64,000 nt of DNA from Sphingopyxis italica (GTDB lineage Bacteria > Pseudomonadota > Alphaproteobacteria > Sphingomonadales > Sphingomonadaceae): positions 186,001-250,000 of the forward strand of contig NZ_JAATIT010000003.1 in assembly GCF_011926545.1 (NCBI RefSeq), given 5' to 3'. Of the stretch, positions 46,041 through 54,138 are shown in pieces. The number at the start of each line of letters is the position of its first letter. Position 1 is the stretch's first letter. Position numbers and translations under genes: made by a program. Under the pieces are notes generated by a model. It saw only the letters and a list, made by a program, of their open reading frames with translations, did not search any database and was not told the DNA's origin.

Positions 46041-47429
46041 TCAGGCGGGTTTCGCCGCCAGCTGGCCGTCGCCCCGCGGCGCCTCGGGCCCGTCGATGCC
46101 GAGCTGGCCGAGTTCGCCCGTCTCGCGCGCCTTGCGGCCATAGACGATCTCGAACAACGGCCCCGCCATCACCGTGGTGATGATCGCCATCAGCACCATC
46201 ATCGAAAAGAGCGTCGGGCCGATGATCCCCTTTTGCAGCCCGATGTTGATGATGATCAGCTCCATCAGCCCGCGCGCGTTCATCAGCGCGCCGATGCCCA
46301 TCGCGGTCCGGTTGTCCTCGCCCGCGAGGCGCGCCGCGAGCCAGCAGGCGCCGAACTTCGCCGCGATCGAGACGAGCAATATGCCGAGCGCGAGCGCGAG
46401 CAGCATCAGGCTGTTCACCGTGTCGAGCCGGGTATTGAGCCCCGAGTAAGTGAAGAAGACCGGGACGAGCAGGATCGTGATCGGGCTGATCTTGCGCTTG
46501 ATTTCCTCGGTCAGCTTGCCACGCGGCATACAGGCGCCGAGGATGAAGCCGCCGAACACCGCGTGGATTCCCGCCGCGTCCATGACGAAGGCGCAGAGCG
46601 CGAAGAGTATCAGTATGATCGACAGCATCGTGTCGCTCATTTCGCCGCGCTCCTCGACGATGCGGCCGAGCGGCAGCAGCAGCCGGCGCCCGATGAAGAA
46701 CATGAACAGAGCGAAGCCGAGCCCGCCGACGATCGCGATCAGCGCGACGCCGGGGCCGCCGCCGAAGGTCGCGAGCACGATCGCCAGCACGCACCACGAT
46801 GCGGCATCGTCGAATGCGCCCGCGGTCAACGTCAGCGTGCCCAGCGCGGTGTCCGCCAAGCCGCGCTCGTTGATGATGCGTGCGAGCATCGGAAAGGCGG
46901 TGAGCGCGATGCACGCGCCCATGAACAAGGTCGCGCTGCCCTGGCTGAGCCCCTCGGTGAAGAGGCCGGGAACGTCGAGCAGAAAAGGCGTGATCAGCGC
47001 GGCGAACAGGAAGGGCGCGATAATGCCCGCCGCCGATACGCCCATCGCGCTCTTCGCCTTCGACTGGAAATGATCGAGGCGGAGCGTGGTGCCGACGAGA
47101 AACATGTACAGGCCCACACCGACCTGGGCGCAGACATAGAGGATGCTGCGCGTTTCCTTCGGGAAAAGCGCCGCCTGAAATTCGGGGAAGAAGAGGCCGA
47201 AGAGCGAGGGCCCGATAAGCACGCCGGCGATCATTTCGCCGACGACCTGCGGCTGGCCGAGGAATTTCTTCGCGGCCCAGCCGACGGCGCGGCAGACGAG
47301 CAGGATCACCGCGATCTGGAGGAAAAAATGGATGCTGAAGTCGGCCGGCGTATAGCTCGCCGCCGAATTGACCGCGGGCCCGTGCGCACCGAGGACATCG
47401 CCGATCGCGCGGAGCAGCTCATCGAACAT
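46041..47429 (-). CDS. CPA2-family cation:proton antiporter
   Basis: From ATG 47429 the protein has 462 residues and about 12-13 membrane helices. CPA2 features are QPQVVGEMIAGVLIGPSLFG, VGLYMFLVGTTL, the fold core TLTAGAFDDAASWCVLAI with the paired aspartates DD, and IHAVFGGFILGACMPRG. It should exchange Na+ or K+ for protons across the inner membrane. No TrkA-N regulatory domain follows. The start adds nothing before FDELLRAIGD; the longer frame is not supported. Confidence 0.92.
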   Translation of the reverse strand: MFDELLRAIGDVLGAHGPAVNSAASYTPADFSIHFFLQIAVILLVCRAVGWAAKKFLGQPQVVGEMIAGVLIGPSLFGLFFPEFQAALFPKETRSILYVCAQVGVGLYMFLVGTTLRLDHFQSKAKSAMGVSAAGIIAPFLFAALITPFLLDVPGLFTEGLSQGSATLFMGACIALTAFPMLARIINERGLADTALGTLTLTAGAFDDAASWCVLAIVLATFGGGPGVALIAIVGGLGFALFMFFIGRRLLLPLGRIVEERGEMSDTMLSIILILFALCAFVMDAAGIHAVFGGFILGACMPRGKLTEEIKRKISPITILLVPVFFTYSGLNTRLDTVNSLMLLALALGILLVSIAAKFGACWLAARLAGEDNRTAMGIGALMNARGLMELIIINIGLQKGIIGPTLFSMMVLMAIITTVMAGPLFEIVYGRKARETGELGQLGIDGPEAPRGDGQLAAKPA

Positions 47430-47677
47430 ATTTGATACCAATTTCCCTCTCCCACCGGAGCGCCCGCGATCTGAATGGAGCCGCTGTGCGCCTGTTCCCG
47501 GCATCAGGAGGCATGAAAGCTTCGTCGGCGCAACGGTGGAAACGCGATTGGGCGCGCCCGCTTCTGTCGATTTTCCAGGTCGTTGTCATTTTTGTTGCCG
47601 GGTCGCCACAGTGTAGTAACATACCTACATGTGAACGATCACAATATGCCATGATTTTGCACGCGAGGAGGGGGATG

Positions 47678-47917
47678 ATGAAGCGCGTCACGAGCCGCGA
47701 ACTCAATCAGGACGTCAGCCGCGCCAAGCGATTCGCGCTGGTCGAGCCGGTGTTCGTCACCGACCGCGGGCGCCCCACCCACGTCCTGATCAGCATCGAC
47801 GCATGGCGGCAGCTGAGCGGCGAGCGCGAGAATATGGCTCAGCTGCTCGCCGCGCCGCCCGGCGAGGCCGCGCTCGCCCCTTCGCTTCTGCGCAAGGCAC
47901 TGGACGGGCGCGGCTGA
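47678..47917 (+). CDS. Phd/YefM-type antitoxin
   Basis: The 79-residue protein has the antitoxin N-terminus VTSRELNQDVSRAKRFAL, PVFVTDRGRPTHVLISIDAWRQL, typical of the Phd/YefM fold, followed by an unstructured tail that would wrap the toxin. ATG 47678 (with AGGAGG 6 bases before it) is preferred over the adjacent ATG 47675. It overlaps the PIN toxin gene by one base (TGATG). Upstream is a GTAG/CTAC dyad near 47616, a possible autoregulatory operator. Confidence 0.88.
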   Translation: MKRVTSRELNQDVSRAKRFALVEPVFVTDRGRPTHVLISIDAWRQLSGERENMAQLLAAPPGEAALAPSLLRKALDGRG

Positions 47918-48411
47918 TGTTTCTGCTCGACGCCGAGATCCTGTTCGATCTGCGCCACGCCCGGGCCGATGGCGATGGCGCCGCGCTCGCCGGATGGGCA
48001 CAGCGGACGTCGCGGCAGTCGATGTTCCTGTCGGCGCTGTCGCTCGTCGAGCTGGAGAATGCCGCCGCGCGGGCCGCGAAGCAGGGCAAGGCGGCGGGCG
48101 CGGCGTGGCGCGACTGGATCGACGGGCAAGTGCTGCCAGCGTTCGAGGGGCGCGTGCTGCCGGTCGATCTCGCGGTTGTGCGTCGCCGGGCGGCGTTGGC
48201 GCTCGATCACGATCGCGATGCGCTGCTCGCCGCAACCGCGCTCGAACATGGGCTGACGCTGGTCACCTATCGCGCGTCGGCCTTTCGCGGCACGCGAGCC
48301 AAGCTGCTCGATCCCAGCCGTGCCACGCCCGATGCCGGCGACGATGGCGACTGGCGCGAGGCAACGCGCGGTCGGTCGCCGTGGATCCGGAACCTGTTTA
48401 TTCGGGGGTGA
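47917..48411 (+). CDS. PIN-domain toxin (VapC-like)
   Basis: The 164-residue protein has the PIN acidic residues: FLLDAEILFDLRHA (first Asp), LSLVELENAAARA (Glu) and HDRDALLAATALEHGLTLVTY (Asp-Asp pair). PIN toxins cut RNA, often tRNA, and are inhibited by the coupled antitoxin. It is somewhat longer than typical VapC proteins (130-140), with a Gly/Asp-rich tail. ATG 47917 overlaps the antitoxin stop. Toxin and antitoxin form a type II module. Confidence 0.88.
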   Translation: MFLLDAEILFDLRHARADGDGAALAGWAQRTSRQSMFLSALSLVELENAAARAAKQGKAAGAAWRDWIDGQVLPAFEGRVLPVDLAVVRRRAALALDHDRDALLAATALEHGLTLVTYRASAFRGTRAKLLDPSRATPDAGDDGDWREATRGRSPWIRNLFIRG

Positions 48412-48471
48412 TGATTGGGCGGCCTGTCTCACCGGGACGGCCAAAGCGCAGCTAGCGACCGATTGCGGACA

Positions 48472-48783
48472 TCAGCCTCCGCGCATGCACTCGCCGACTA
48501 TAGGTTCAAGTAAACCCTCATCGTAAGCACCATAATCCTTGAAGGCCCCGCGCTCAGAAGCTTTCTTGACAATGCAGCCGCACAGTTGGCGGCGCGCCGA
48601 CGAGTTGGGTTCAAGCTTAACCGCCTTCGCTTCGCATGCCTCGATGCGTGCGCTTTCAGTGCTACCCGAAGCGTCTAGCGCCTCAAGCTCACTGTTAGTG
48701 CCTGACGCGTTCCAGAGGATCAGTGGGATGCCCACAATTACGAAGAGGAGGCCGAAGCCCTTGGGTGCCTGCGTGCCAATCAT
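48472..48783 (-). CDS. small single-pass membrane protein with conserved cysteines
   Basis: From ATG 48783 the protein has 103 residues: a membrane helix (FGLLFVIVGIPLILW) near the N-terminus, then a soluble part with Cys in EACEAKA, RRQLCGCIVKKA and GECMRGG, probably periplasmic and disulfide-bonded. I do not recognise the family. The region uses more A/T codons than its neighbours. It is convergent with the PIN toxin gene. Confidence 0.6.
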   Translation of the reverse strand: MIGTQAPKGFGLLFVIVGIPLILWNASGTNSELEALDASGSTESARIEACEAKAVKLEPNSSARRQLCGCIVKKASERGAFKDYGAYDEGLLEPIVGECMRGG

Positions 48784-48866
48784 GGTTCGGTGATGGCAGA
48801 TACAAGTAACAAGATGGTAAACTCTGCAGGGTCCGCTAACCACCCCAAAGCCAACACTCCATCCAG

Positions 48867-50273
48867 CTACAGCGGCACGAAGCTCACCGTCAGCCCGTCC
48901 TTCGGCCGCGGGATCGGCAGCACCTGCCATTCGGGCGCATAGCCTTCCGCCACGACGATCCGGTGCGTCGTGATGACATGATGGAAGAATATCTTCGCCT
49001 GCATGTAAGCGAAGTGCAGCCCGAGGCACATGTGCGCGCCGCCGCCGAAGGGCACCCAGGCATATTTGTGCCGCTCGCGCGCGACTTCGGGCGAAAAGCG
49101 CATCGGGTCGAACTTTGCGGGCTCGGGCCAATGCTCCTCCATCATATGCGTATAGGCGGGGCTGACGCCGACCGAGGTGCCGGCGGGGATGCGGTAGCCG
49201 CCATATTCGAAATCCTTGAGCGCCCGGCGCGGAAAGCTCGGCACCGGAGGCACGAGCCGCAATGCTTCCTTGAACGCCCATTCGGTCATTTCGAGCTGGC
49301 CGAGGCTATTGTGCCCGACCCCCTCGCCCGCCGGCGCGACGCTCAGCATCTCCTCGCGCAGCTTGTCCTGCCATTCGGGATGGCGCGCGAGTTCCCAGAC
49401 GAGCGTGGTGATCGAGCTGGTGATCGTGTCGTGCGCCGCCATCATCAGGAAGTTCATATGGTCGACGATCGCCTCGACGCTCATATAATCGCCGTTGTCG
49501 TCGCGCGTGCGGCAGATCTGGCTGAACATGTCCTCACCGCTGCCTTCGCGCCGTTCGGGCACCATCTCGCCGAAATAGTCGACCAGATAGGCGCGTCCTT
49601 TGGCGCCGCGGCCCATCGCGGTGAAGGGCAAGGGCACGCGCACGACGCCGATCGACGCCTGCACCATGTCGACGAACGCCTTGTTGACCTTGTCGGCTTC
49701 GGGCCCCCACGGGATGCCGAGGAAGCTGGTCGCGGCGAGATCGAGCGTCAGTTCCTTGATCGCGGGATAGAATTTGAAGGTCTTGCCGCTCCACTGGCCG
49801 ATGCGGCCCTTGATCCCCTCGTTCAGCGAATCGGCATAGTGGCGCATCGGTTCGGGCTTGAACGCGACCGACAGCACTTTGCGATCGGCGCGGTGCTTTT
49901 CGAAATCCATCAGCATCAGCCCGCGCGGGAAGAGCAGGTTGAGCACCGGCCCCCAGCCCTGTTCGGACGAGAAGATCTTTTCGCGGTCGAACATGATCAA
50001 CTCGTTCGCCTCCGGCCCGTGGAGCGCGACGCTGCGCCCGCCGAAGCTGTTGTTGCGATAGACGCGGCCATATTTGGCAACCATGCGGTCGGTGAAGCCG
50101 CGATAATCGCCAAGCTGTTCGAGCGTGTTGCCGATGATGGGCATGCCATCCTCGCCCGGAATATGATCGAGCGCCTGATCGGGATTGCGCGGCAGCCAGT
50201 GCCGTGTTTCCGGCCCGAAACGCTTTTCGGACCACTGGCTGTGGGCAGGCTGGATATTCGTCGGCGCGTTCAT
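48867..50273 (-). CDS. cytochrome P450
   Basis: From ATG 50273 the protein is 468 residues and complete: the I-helix AAHDTITSS (residues 279-287), ExxR at 336-339 (EALR), the PERF-like PMRF, and the haem loop FGGGAHMCLGLHFA with Cys416 as thiolate ligand. No signal or membrane anchor is seen, so it is a soluble bacterial P450 needing external ferredoxin partners. It is monocistronic; neither ferredoxin nor reductase is adjacent. The substrate is unknown. A TTG at 50291 is an alternative start. Confidence 0.94.
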   Translation of the reverse strand: MNAPTNIQPAHSQWSEKRFGPETRHWLPRNPDQALDHIPGEDGMPIIGNTLEQLGDYRGFTDRMVAKYGRVYRNNSFGGRSVALHGPEANELIMFDREKIFSSEQGWGPVLNLLFPRGLMLMDFEKHRADRKVLSVAFKPEPMRHYADSLNEGIKGRIGQWSGKTFKFYPAIKELTLDLAATSFLGIPWGPEADKVNKAFVDMVQASIGVVRVPLPFTAMGRGAKGRAYLVDYFGEMVPERREGSGEDMFSQICRTRDDNGDYMSVEAIVDHMNFLMMAAHDTITSSITTLVWELARHPEWQDKLREEMLSVAPAGEGVGHNSLGQLEMTEWAFKEALRLVPPVPSFPRRALKDFEYGGYRIPAGTSVGVSPAYTHMMEEHWPEPAKFDPMRFSPEVARERHKYAWVPFGGGAHMCLGLHFAYMQAKIFFHHVITTHRIVVAEGYAPEWQVLPIPRPKDGLTVSFVPL

Positions 50274-50445
50274 CGGTCGATCCTCGTCCAATATGTTCGG
50301 GCACTAGGCGTAACCAACTACTGACATTGATGCAAGTAAGCCCTTTCCGGTCGCGGAACACCATTCACCGCAAATTCAACTCGACTCGCGCAATTTGCTG
50401 ATCGAATGACGGGTCGCAACCGTTGGACCCCAAAGGACAAAGCCC

Positions 50446-51297
50446 ATGGCGAAGAGTTTGAAGCGTCCCCTTTCCATCGCGCTCGGCGCGCTCGCCGCGA
50501 CGACGCTCGGCGGCTGCTATTATGGCGACGTCTATGGCGCGAGCTATGCGTCGGGCGGCGATTGCGCCGCGCGCTATGGCGACGCCTATTACGACTATGA
50601 CGGCTATGCCTATGACGACGGCTATGGCTACGACTGTTACGACGCGTCGGATTATGGCAGCGGTTTCGTCAACATCGGCTTTGGCGGCGGCTGGTACGAC
50701 GATTATTATTATCCCGGCTATGGCATGTGGATGTTCGACAATTACCGCAACCGCTATCCGCTGCGTGATCGCTACCTCAACTATTGGGGCGGACGCCGCG
50801 CCTGGTGGAAACATCATGGCGGGCGCAAGGACTGGAAGCCAGGCCGTCCCGGTGGCTGGCATCGCGGCGATCGCGACGATGACGGTCCGCGCGGTACCCG
50901 GCCGGGCCGGCCGGGCAAGCCCCCGGCAACGGGCAATCCGGGTCGCCCCGGCTGGAATCACGGCGACCGCGACGGGCGACCGGGCGATGGCCGTCCGGGC
51001 CGCCCAGGGGGCTGGAACCGCGGCGACCGCGACAACGATGGCCCGCGCGGCACGCGGCCGGGGCGTCCGGACAGGCCGCCGGTAGCGGGCAATCCTGGAC
51101 GCCCCGACCGCGGTCCCGGCGCGGGTCGTCCGCGTCCGGGGCGCGACACCTCCTCACCCGGGCGCCCCGCTCCGTCGGCGCGGCCCGACCGCGGCCCACG
51201 TCCGGCGCCGGCGGTGCGCAGCGCACCCGCGCCGCGCGCCGTTGGGCCGTCCGGCCGCGGGCACACCGACCGGGCGAACAAGACCCGCCCCAAGTGA
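50446..51297 (+). CDS. repeat-rich hypothetical lipoprotein
   Basis: The 283-residue protein begins with a signal and lipobox (LGGC, Cys24), then a Tyr/Asp/Gly-rich section (YYDYDGYAYDDGYGYDCYD), a short middle with YYYPGYGMWMF, and a long Pro/Arg/Gly tail. The tail repeats a unit containing RGDRDxDGPRGTRPGRP and GNPGRP twice (about residues 145-220). Such proteins are probably disordered and envelope-associated. The gene ends 3 bp before the convergent symporter stop. Confidence 0.75.
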   Translation: MAKSLKRPLSIALGALAATTLGGCYYGDVYGASYASGGDCAARYGDAYYDYDGYAYDDGYGYDCYDASDYGSGFVNIGFGGGWYDDYYYPGYGMWMFDNYRNRYPLRDRYLNYWGGRRAWWKHHGGRKDWKPGRPGGWHRGDRDDDGPRGTRPGRPGKPPATGNPGRPGWNHGDRDGRPGDGRPGRPGGWNRGDRDNDGPRGTRPGRPDRPPVAGNPGRPDRGPGAGRPRPGRDTSSPGRPAPSARPDRGPRPAPAVRSAPAPRAVGPSGRGHTDRANKTRPK

Positions 51298-51300
51298 GGG

Positions 51301-52632
51301 TCAGTTTGGCGGTGCGGCCCTTGCCGGCGTCCCGTCCTTCACCCCCGCCGACACCACCGTCGCCGCGACGAGATCGCCGATCACGTTGAGCGTCGTGCGG
51401 CACATGTCGAGGAAACGGTCGACGCCGAGGATCAGCCCGATCCCTTCAGGCGGCACGCCGACCGAGGCGAGAATCAGCGCGATCACAGGCAGCGACCCCG
51501 CGGGCACCCCCGCTGTCCCGATCCCGCCGAGGATACAGACGAGCATCACGACGATCTGTTGCTGAAGCGTCAGGTCGATGCCGAAGAATTGCGCGAGGAA
51601 GATCACGGTCACCCCCTCGAACATCGCGGTGCCGTTCTGGTTCGCCGTCGCCCCGATGGTCAGCACGAAGCGCGCGACCTTGTCGGGCAGGCGCAGACGG
51701 TCGTGCGCGACGCGCAGCGCGGTCGGGAGCGTCGCGTTCGACGAGGCGGTCGCGAAGGCCATGACGAAGGCCTCCTGCGTCTCGCGGAAAAAAGCGACGG
51801 GCGATTTTCGCGCGAGCGTTTTGAGCAGTAGCGGGAAGACGACGAACATCTGGAGCGCGAGCGCGAGCAGCACGACCCCGACGAACGCCGACAGGCGGAT
51901 GATCAGGTCCCAGCCGAACTGCGCGGCGAGGTTGAACATGAAGCAGAAGACGGCGATCGGCGCGAGCTGGATGACGAGGCCGATCAGCTTCATCACCACC
52001 TCGAAAATCCCTTCGATCGCGGTCTTCAGGGTTTCGGTGCGCGGGGTGCTGACCAGCATCAGCCCGATGCCGAAGAAGAGCGCGAAGAACATCACCGCGA
52101 GCACGTCGTTCGCGCCCATCGCGGCGAAGATATTATCGGGGACGATCGCCACGACCGCGTCCATTCCCGATTTCGATTCCCCCGCGCGATCGGCGATCGC
52201 CTGCGCCCCCGCGGCGCCTTCGGCCATCAGCGAGCGCGCCAGCGCGGGATCGACCCCGGCGCCCGGCTGGATCAGGTTGACGACGAGAAGGCTGATGACG
52301 ACCGAAATCGTCGACACGGCGATCGTATAGACGAGCGTGCGCAGCCCGACCGATTTCAGCGCGCGCATCTCCCCCATCTCGGCGACCCCGACGATCAGCG
52401 CCGAGACAAGCAGCGGGATGACGAGCATGAAGAGCAGGCGCAGGAAAATCTGCCCCAGCGGCCCCGTTACATAGGTGGTGACCGTTTCGACCCACGCCGC
52501 GCCCGGCGCGCCATAGTGAACGGCAAGCCCGATGACGAGACCGGCGAGGAAGCCGATGAGCATTCGCCAGCGCAGCCGCCGCGCGCGCGCTTCGTCGCGT
52601 CCGGCCTCGTCGATTGCGACCGCTTCGGCCAT
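51301..52632 (-). CDS. dicarboxylate/amino acid:cation symporter (SDF family), copy 1
   Basis: The 443-residue protein follows the GltP/DctA fold: LFMLVIPLLVSALIVGVAEMG, the SSNATLP-containing loop (FATASSNATLPTALRVA, usual serine-rich hairpin), and NQNGTAMFEGVTVIFLAQ plus GVPAGSLPVIALILASVGVPPEGIGLILGVDRFLDMCRTTLNVIGD. It couples uptake of dicarboxylates or amino acids to Na+ or H+. A paralogue lies directly upstream at 52681, 48 bp apart; the two are not close copies. Confidence 0.93.
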   Translation of the reverse strand: MAEAVAIDEAGRDEARARRLRWRMLIGFLAGLVIGLAVHYGAPGAAWVETVTTYVTGPLGQIFLRLLFMLVIPLLVSALIVGVAEMGEMRALKSVGLRTLVYTIAVSTISVVISLLVVNLIQPGAGVDPALARSLMAEGAAGAQAIADRAGESKSGMDAVVAIVPDNIFAAMGANDVLAVMFFALFFGIGLMLVSTPRTETLKTAIEGIFEVVMKLIGLVIQLAPIAVFCFMFNLAAQFGWDLIIRLSAFVGVVLLALALQMFVVFPLLLKTLARKSPVAFFRETQEAFVMAFATASSNATLPTALRVAHDRLRLPDKVARFVLTIGATANQNGTAMFEGVTVIFLAQFFGIDLTLQQQIVVMLVCILGGIGTAGVPAGSLPVIALILASVGVPPEGIGLILGVDRFLDMCRTTLNVIGDLVAATVVSAGVKDGTPARAAPPN

Positions 52633-52680
52633 GTCTCAGCTCCTTGCTCGCCCCCATCAGGCGGCCGGCAGCCCCGTGCG

Positions 52681-54024
52681 TTACGCGGTATCGGCCGCCG
52701 GCTTATTGTCCCCCGCCGCATCACTATCACGAAGATCGAGCCCGCGGGTTCCATGATGCGGTGTATGCGCCGGTGCGTGCGGGCGTTCGGTGTCGGCGGG
52801 TTCGGGCACTTCGAGCATGCCTTCCCATTTGGTGATGACGCTGGTCGCCACCGCATTGCCGACGACGTTGGTCGCGGTGCGGCCCATGTCGAGAAAATGG
52901 TCGATCGCGAAGACGAGTGCGACGCCCTCGACCGGCAGGTCGAACATCGCGAGCGTCGCGGTGATGACGACGAGGCTGGCGCGCGGCACCGCGGCGATTC
53001 CCTTCGACGACACCATCAAAGTCAGGAGGATCAGGATCTGCGTGCCGATCGACAGTTCGATGCCATAGGCCTGCGCGATGAAGATCGTCGCGAAGCTCGC
53101 GTACATCATCGAGCCATCGAGGTTGAAGCTGTAGCCGAGCGGCAGGACGAAACCTGAAATGCGGCGCGGCACGCCGAAACGGTCGAGCTGTTCGAAGAGC
53201 TTCGGCATCGCGGCTTCGGACGAGGCGGTCGAAAAAGCGATCAGCAGCGGTTCGCGGATGTAACGGATCAGCTGGAAGATGCGCCGGCGCAGGAAGATCG
53301 CACCAGCGGCGAGCAGCAAGACCCACAGCAGGACGAGCGCGATATAGAATTCGACCAGCAGTTCGGCATAGGTGGCAAGAATGCCGAGACCATTTTGCGC
53401 GACCACCTTGGCCAGCGCACCGAACACCGCAAGCGGCGCGAGACGCATGACATAGCCGGTGATCTGCAGCATCAGTTCGGCGAGAGCTTCGGCACCGCGC
53501 ACCAGCGGCCGGCCCTTTTCGCCGAGCGCGGTCAGTCCGACGCCGGCGAAGAGCGCGAAGACGAGGATCTGGAGAACATTATTCTCCGCCATCGCCGCGA
53601 TGACGTTCTTCGGGAAAATATGTTCAATGAACTCGAACATATCGAGCTTCTTGACCTCACCCACCGACTGGGCGGAGACGGCCATGTCGATCCCGACGCC
53701 CGGCTGGAGCAGGTTGACCATGACGAGGCCGAGAGTGATCGAGATCAGGCTGGCGATGATGAACCAGGCGATCGCGCGCGTGCCGATGCGGCCGAGCGCC
53801 GAGCTGTCGCCCATATGCGCGATGCCCGCGACGAGCGTGCCCAGGATCAGCGGCGCGACCAGCATCTTGATGAGGTTGAGGAAGATGGTGGCGAGCGTGC
53901 CGAAGCTGCGCAGCCAATATTCGAACGCCTGGCTGTCGGCGGGCACCGTGACGCGGACCGCGTATCCCACCACAATCCCGAGCACCATGCCCGCGAGAAT
54001 ATACAATGTAAGCTTGCGGTCCAT
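52681..54024 (-). CDS. dicarboxylate/amino acid:cation symporter (SDF family), copy 2
   Basis: The 447-residue protein has the same fold: LIKMLVAPLILGTLVAGIAHMG, serine hairpin FSTASSEAAMPKLFEQL, FNLDGSMMYASFATIFIAQAYG, and LPVEGVALVFAIDHFLDMGRTATNVVGNAVATSVI. Its GYSFNLDGSMMY and DHFLDMGRTATNVVGNAVA motifs match C4-dicarboxylate/proton (DctA/GltP) members better than copy 1. It has a histidine-rich C-terminal tail. Upstream, 54025-54138 holds only a dyad (54079-54114). Confidence 0.93.
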   Translation of the reverse strand: MDRKLTLYILAGMVLGIVVGYAVRVTVPADSQAFEYWLRSFGTLATIFLNLIKMLVAPLILGTLVAGIAHMGDSSALGRIGTRAIAWFIIASLISITLGLVMVNLLQPGVGIDMAVSAQSVGEVKKLDMFEFIEHIFPKNVIAAMAENNVLQILVFALFAGVGLTALGEKGRPLVRGAEALAELMLQITGYVMRLAPLAVFGALAKVVAQNGLGILATYAELLVEFYIALVLLWVLLLAAGAIFLRRRIFQLIRYIREPLLIAFSTASSEAAMPKLFEQLDRFGVPRRISGFVLPLGYSFNLDGSMMYASFATIFIAQAYGIELSIGTQILILLTLMVSSKGIAAVPRASLVVITATLAMFDLPVEGVALVFAIDHFLDMGRTATNVVGNAVATSVITKWEGMLEVPEPADTERPHAPAHTPHHGTRGLDLRDSDAAGDNKPAADTA

Positions 54025-54138
54025 GCGGCCGTCCCCCGAAATTCATTATTGGCGCGCCGTGACCGGCCGGATTCTTCGCCCCTTTGACCCGCCGCGGGCC
54101 GCAGCGTCAAGGGGCTGGCGGTTCGCCCCGCTATGCCG

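Noticed and set aside
54079..54114. Terminator between the SLC13 carrier and the symporter
   Set aside because: CCCCTTTGAC and GTCAAGGGG pair imperfectly and no T-run follows on the transcribed strand.
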